DNA from: Conidiobolus incongruus B7586
Lineage: Eukaryota; Entomophthoromycota; Entomophthoromycetes; Entomophthorales; Conidiobolaceae
DNA length: 10,897 nt
Assembly: GCA_000697335.1 (NCBI GenBank)
Contig: JNEM01015793.1
Span: 1 to 10,897, forward strand
Direction of reading: 5' to 3'
Each line of letters starts with the position of its first letter. The stretch's first letter is position 1. The notes below the pieces were generated by a model, which had not been told where the DNA came from, ran no database searches, and saw nothing but the letters and a program-made list of their open reading frames with translations. A program made the position numbers and the translations under genes. Of this stretch, positions 8,597 through 10,897 are shown piece after piece.

Positions 8597-8633
8597 AATT
8601 AAAAAATTTCCCATTATTTCAAATTCAAGGTAA
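8597..8633 (-). repeat. Right terminal inverted repeat of the mariner
   Basis: The reverse complement reads ttaccttgaatttgaaataa followed by tgggaaattttttaattt, matching 7322-7358. TA follows at 8634-8635. This is the transposase-gene 5' side of the element. Confidence 0.82.
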
Positions 8634-8635
8634 TA

Positions 8636-9140
8636 AATAGTTTTCATGTATTAATTAATTTGATAAGAAGATTCATTCTATGGTATTTGACTATTTATGA
8701 ACCCTTAAACAAATTAACTAAAAAAGATACTATATTTATATATAAGGTAGAATTAAAAGAATTATTTAATACTTTAAACTAAAAATTAATTAAAAATCCA
8801 ATTCTGAAAATTTTAAATTTTAATAAATAATTTTATATTAAGATTAATGATTTTAATATTAAATTAGATATTTTATTAAGTTAAGAAGAAGATAAAAAAA
8901 ATGGTTTTTGTTATCTTATTGCATATATTTTTAAAACTTTAACTAATACTGAAAAGAATTATAATACTATAAATAAAGAAAGATTAGCTATTATATAGAT
9001 AGTAAAATTATTTCATCCTTATATATATAATTTCAAATTCATTATAATTACTGATTATTTAACTCTTTATTATTTACAAACTAAGTAAAATTTAAAAAGA
9101 AGAATAATAAGATATATAGAAAAATTAATGAGTTATAACA
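8636..9140 (+). pseudogene. Fossil pol, end of RT and RNase H
   Basis: The retrotransposon resumes right after the mariner. The stretch about 8640-8740 resembles the RT connection segment, which in gypsy elements ends in a PLTELTKK-like block (LNKLTKKD is visible near 8705-8728). About 8840-9110 resembles gypsy RNase H, which removes RNA from the RNA-DNA hybrid during reverse transcription. Short matches include IAYIFKTLTNTEKNYNTINK (8920-8979) and the nearby HPYIYNFKFIIITDYLTLYY. This is the most convincing protein-level evidence for the Ty3/gypsy call. The region is broken. Confidence 0.75.
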
Positions 9141-10100
9141 TTAATATTATATAAAGAAGGCTAATAAATATTAAACAAATATATTATTAGGATTAGGTTT
9201 AATTACTTATGATATCAAATATTTAGTTATAAATATTTAAATTAATAACTCTAAAAAAGATAAAACGTTTAAAATAAATAAGCTATAGCTATTATTAAAT
9301 CAACAAAAAAAGTTATTAAAAACATATTATAAATATTATAGAAATAAATTTTGAAAACAATAGTAAGAAAAGAAATATAATAGTATATATTGATTATTTT
9401 ACTAAATAAGATAAAGTTAAAGCTATAATTTTAATATATAAATCTGTTATTAAAGAATTTATCTGGGATATTATAACTAGATATAATTACTTAATAAAAT
9501 TATCAATTATATTAATTAATTATTTATTTATTATTAATAAGATAAAAAAATTATATATTGAATTAAATAAAAAAATAAAGATATAAACCTATATTATTCT
9601 AAAATCTATTAATGTAGTTAAAAGAGCAATTAATATATTAAAAAGAATTCTATAAAAGTTAAATTTAAATTATAATAAATGATAAGACAAATGGTTAAAA
9701 ATTACTCTAATAGTAATGAAAATTACTTAAAATATATAAACTAGATACTTCTCTTTTATTTTATTTTATAACTAAAATCTCACTCTATTAAGGATATTAG
9801 TTTAAAAAAATATAAAAGTTATATAAGTTAAAGTTATTATAAAAATTAATAAGAAGAAATAAGTTAAAAGTTAGTGAAAATATATAATTTAACTTATAAT
9901 AATAATCTTTATAATAAAATAAAAGTAATGACTAGATAAAATAAGGCATAAAATATTAAAAATAAATATTTTTAACTTAGTAATATATTCTTATATAATT
10001 AAAATAAATATATTAAATCAAAAGGTAAAAAAGGTAAACCTTAGATTGAGCTTTGAAAAATCATTAAGGTATTCTTAAAACTATATAATAAAATAAGATA
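9141..10100 (+). pseudogene. Fossil pol, integrase
   Basis: This region follows RNase H directly, which is the gypsy order. Around 9385-9480 the translation resembles the start of the retroviral-type integrase core (VYIDYFTK), and similarity of the same kind continues to about 9740. The part from about 9740 to 10100 would be the integrase C-terminal tail. I could not recognise a chromodomain there with confidence. The integrase would have joined the cDNA into host DNA. It is broken in many places. Confidence 0.68.
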
Positions 10101-10201
10101 TCTTATTTTTTTTATTATTTTTAACCAAATATATTTTATTTTTATTAATTATTTTATTAGCTATCATAATTTGTAAAATTATTAGCCTTATAAATAATTA
10201 T
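10101..10201 (+). other. Spacer between integrase and 3' LTR
   Basis: AT-rich stretch with no recognisable coding motif, probably the end of pol and untranslated sequence of the fossil retrotransposon. Confidence 0.4.
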
Positions 10202-10214
10202 AATAATTAGGGAG
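10202..10214 (+). other. Candidate polypurine tract
   Basis: The purine run agggag (within aataattagggag) lies immediately at the start of the 3' LTR. A plus-strand priming tract is expected there. It is short, and the tract has probably been weakened by mutation. Confidence 0.45.
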
Positions 10215-10600
10215 TTATATTAAGTTATTAATTAAAAATAAAGTTAATCAGTTATTTTATTATCTTATTATTATATTATTTTATTATTTTATTATTGTAT
10301 TATTTTATCATTAAAGATTTATTCATTTTGATTTTATTTTAGAAATTATAAGAATCTATTATTAGTATCAAAAGAGGATTTATATTTTTTTGATAAAAGT
10401 GGAAGAATTTACTGTTTGTAGAAATAAAAATAAAAGATATATTTTATTACTAATTCTTACAAATATTTTGTCTAATTAATTTATCTTAAAGTTAATATAA
10501 TTCCATTTTACTCTAAGTATAGATTATAGAAATTAAAATAACTCAGAGATTAATAATATATATAATCCTCTTTAACCAGAACATAACTTAAAAAGTCAAC
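10211..10600 (+). repeat. 3' LTR of the fossil gypsy-type element
   Basis: It aligns over its full length with 47-433, sharing the TTATT-rich tract, ataagaatcta (10348-10358), aaaataaaag (10426-10435), acaaatatttt then tctaattaat (10459-10480), and the end aaaaagtcaac (10590-10600). After 10600 similarity to the sequence following the 5' LTR stops, which fixes the right edge of the element to within a few bases. Confidence 0.82.
10252..10310 (+). repeat. TTATT-type low-complexity tract inside the 3' LTR
   Basis: Runs of TTATT/TTATTA that correspond to the shorter tract at 94-137 in the 5' LTR and differ from it in length. Confidence 0.75.
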
Positions 10601-10897
10601 ACTATATAAATTTAGTAATATTCTAATAATTAATAAATATTATAATTTTTTACCTTTAATTAATATTTAATTTTTTGGAATAAAAATTTTATTATTATAT
10701 TTATTAACAAATAATTAATTTTATATTTTTTAATTATATTATTATTTTATTATTTTAAAATAATAATTATTTATATAAAAAATTAATCTTACAATTAAAA
10801 ATAATGATTACTTATTTAATTAAATATTCAATATTATAATTAAATAATTATTATGATTATATTATTATATTATTAAATATATTAAATTCTTAATTAA
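10601..10897. other. AT-rich flank downstream of the LTR element
   Basis: Nearly pure A/T sequence with no gene, promoter or recognisable element. It contains a near-perfect palindrome at 10812-10847. It may be host intergenic DNA or another element degraded beyond recognition. Confidence 0.5.
10812..10847. repeat. AT-only near-perfect palindrome
   Basis: Arm ttatttaattaaatatt, centre C, arm aatattataattaaataa, with one unpaired base in the arms. In DNA this AT-rich, chance is a fair explanation. Confidence 0.6.

Larger units (their letters stand above)
7322..8633 (-). mobile_element. Full-length mariner element (1312 bp)
   Basis: The terminal repeats are clear. The left end reads ttactctgcatttttaataa then tgggaatttttta, and the reverse complement of the right end reads ttaccttgaatttgaaataa then tgggaaatttttta. 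TA flanks both ends (7320-7321 and 8634-8635). The length of 1.3 kb, the roughly 170-bp 5' leader and the single 349-codon transposase frame are typical of mariner elements. It is inserted inside the RT region of the fossil LTR element in the opposite direction. Base composition is visibly different: 8281-8340 has 18 G or C in 60, against 2 in 60 at 6361-6420. This suggests it arrived later or met fewer rounds of RIP. Only one copy is visible here. Confidence 0.88.
47..10600 (+). mobile_element. Fossil Ty3/gypsy-type LTR retrotransposon hosting nested DNA transposons
   Basis: The two ends of the window carry matching direct repeats of about 385-390 bp (LTRs), and the sequence between them keeps recognisable stretches of gag, reverse transcriptase, RNase H and integrase in the order typical of Ty3/gypsy. 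Without the nested insertions (946-4875 and 7320-8635) the element would be roughly 5.3 kb, a normal size for the family. The element is broken in very many places and cannot be active. The two LTRs differ at a large share of sites, so it is old, although RIP-type mutation inflates apparent age. All parts read on the + strand. The exact outer ends are uncertain by several bases because the usual TG...CA ends are not preserved. The family call rests on domain order and the RNase H and integrase stretches; I did not find a convincing chromodomain. Confidence 0.85.

Noticed and set aside
9960-10110. A chromodomain at the end of integrase (chromovirus)
   Set aside because: A few basic residues near 10020-10050 are suggestive, but no aromatic cage pattern can be read. 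The chromovirus assignment is left open.
42-10605. 5-bp target duplication of the LTR element (actaa / actat)
   Set aside because: It is an imperfect match in nearly pure A/T sequence, and the left LTR edge is uncertain, so it is not strong enough to claim.
1-10897. tRNA, rRNA or host protein genes
   Set aside because: No cloverleaf, rRNA-like stretch or long conserved frame outside the transposable elements was found on either strand by reading.

Overview
The window is an extremely AT-rich, gene-poor block made almost entirely of dead transposable elements nested in one another. No intact host gene, tRNA or rRNA was seen. The best guess for the host is a filamentous ascomycete fungus with strong repeat-induced point mutation (RIP), seen here inside an AT-rich isochore. 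Three observations support this. The repeat copies differ mostly by C/T and G/A transitions. In-frame TAA and TAG fall at positions where the transposase families have Gln or Trp. Start codons and catalytic acids have been lost through TpG to TpA changes. Stops at Trp positions argue against a ciliate-type code that reads TAA/TAG as Gln. The species cannot be named from the sequence.

Layout. A fossil Ty3/gypsy-type LTR retrotransposon on the + strand spans about 47-10600, with a 5' LTR (about 47-433) and a matching 3' LTR (about 10211-10600). Its interior runs from a candidate primer-binding site and gag (434-945, resuming at 4876), through a zinc-knuckle-like end of gag near 5040-5080, protease/reverse transcriptase (about 5100-7319), the end of RT plus RNase H (about 8636-9140), and integrase (about 9150-10100), to a purine-rich tract before the 3' LTR. 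The order RT-RNase H-integrase is that of Ty3/gypsy. It is heavily broken and clearly old.

Two groups of DNA transposons sit inside it. Between 946 and 4875, inside gag, are three same-direction copies of one Tc1-like (DD34E) family: A (948-2505) and C (3313-4873) are full length with TA duplications, and B (about 2508-3308) is a fragment cut at both ends and lying exactly between them. A and C share an unusual inverted-repeat/direct-repeat end structure. Between 7320 and 8635, inside RT and on the minus strand, is a full-length mariner (DD34D) element of 1312 bp with TA duplications and matching terminal repeats. It is visibly richer in G+C, has one uninterrupted 349-codon frame apart from in-frame stops, and is probably the youngest insertion.

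The flanks (1-46 and 10601-10897) are AT-rich with no recognisable gene. The nesting gives a relative order: the retrotransposon first, then the Tc1-like copies and the mariner. All were then, or in between, degraded by the same mutational process.
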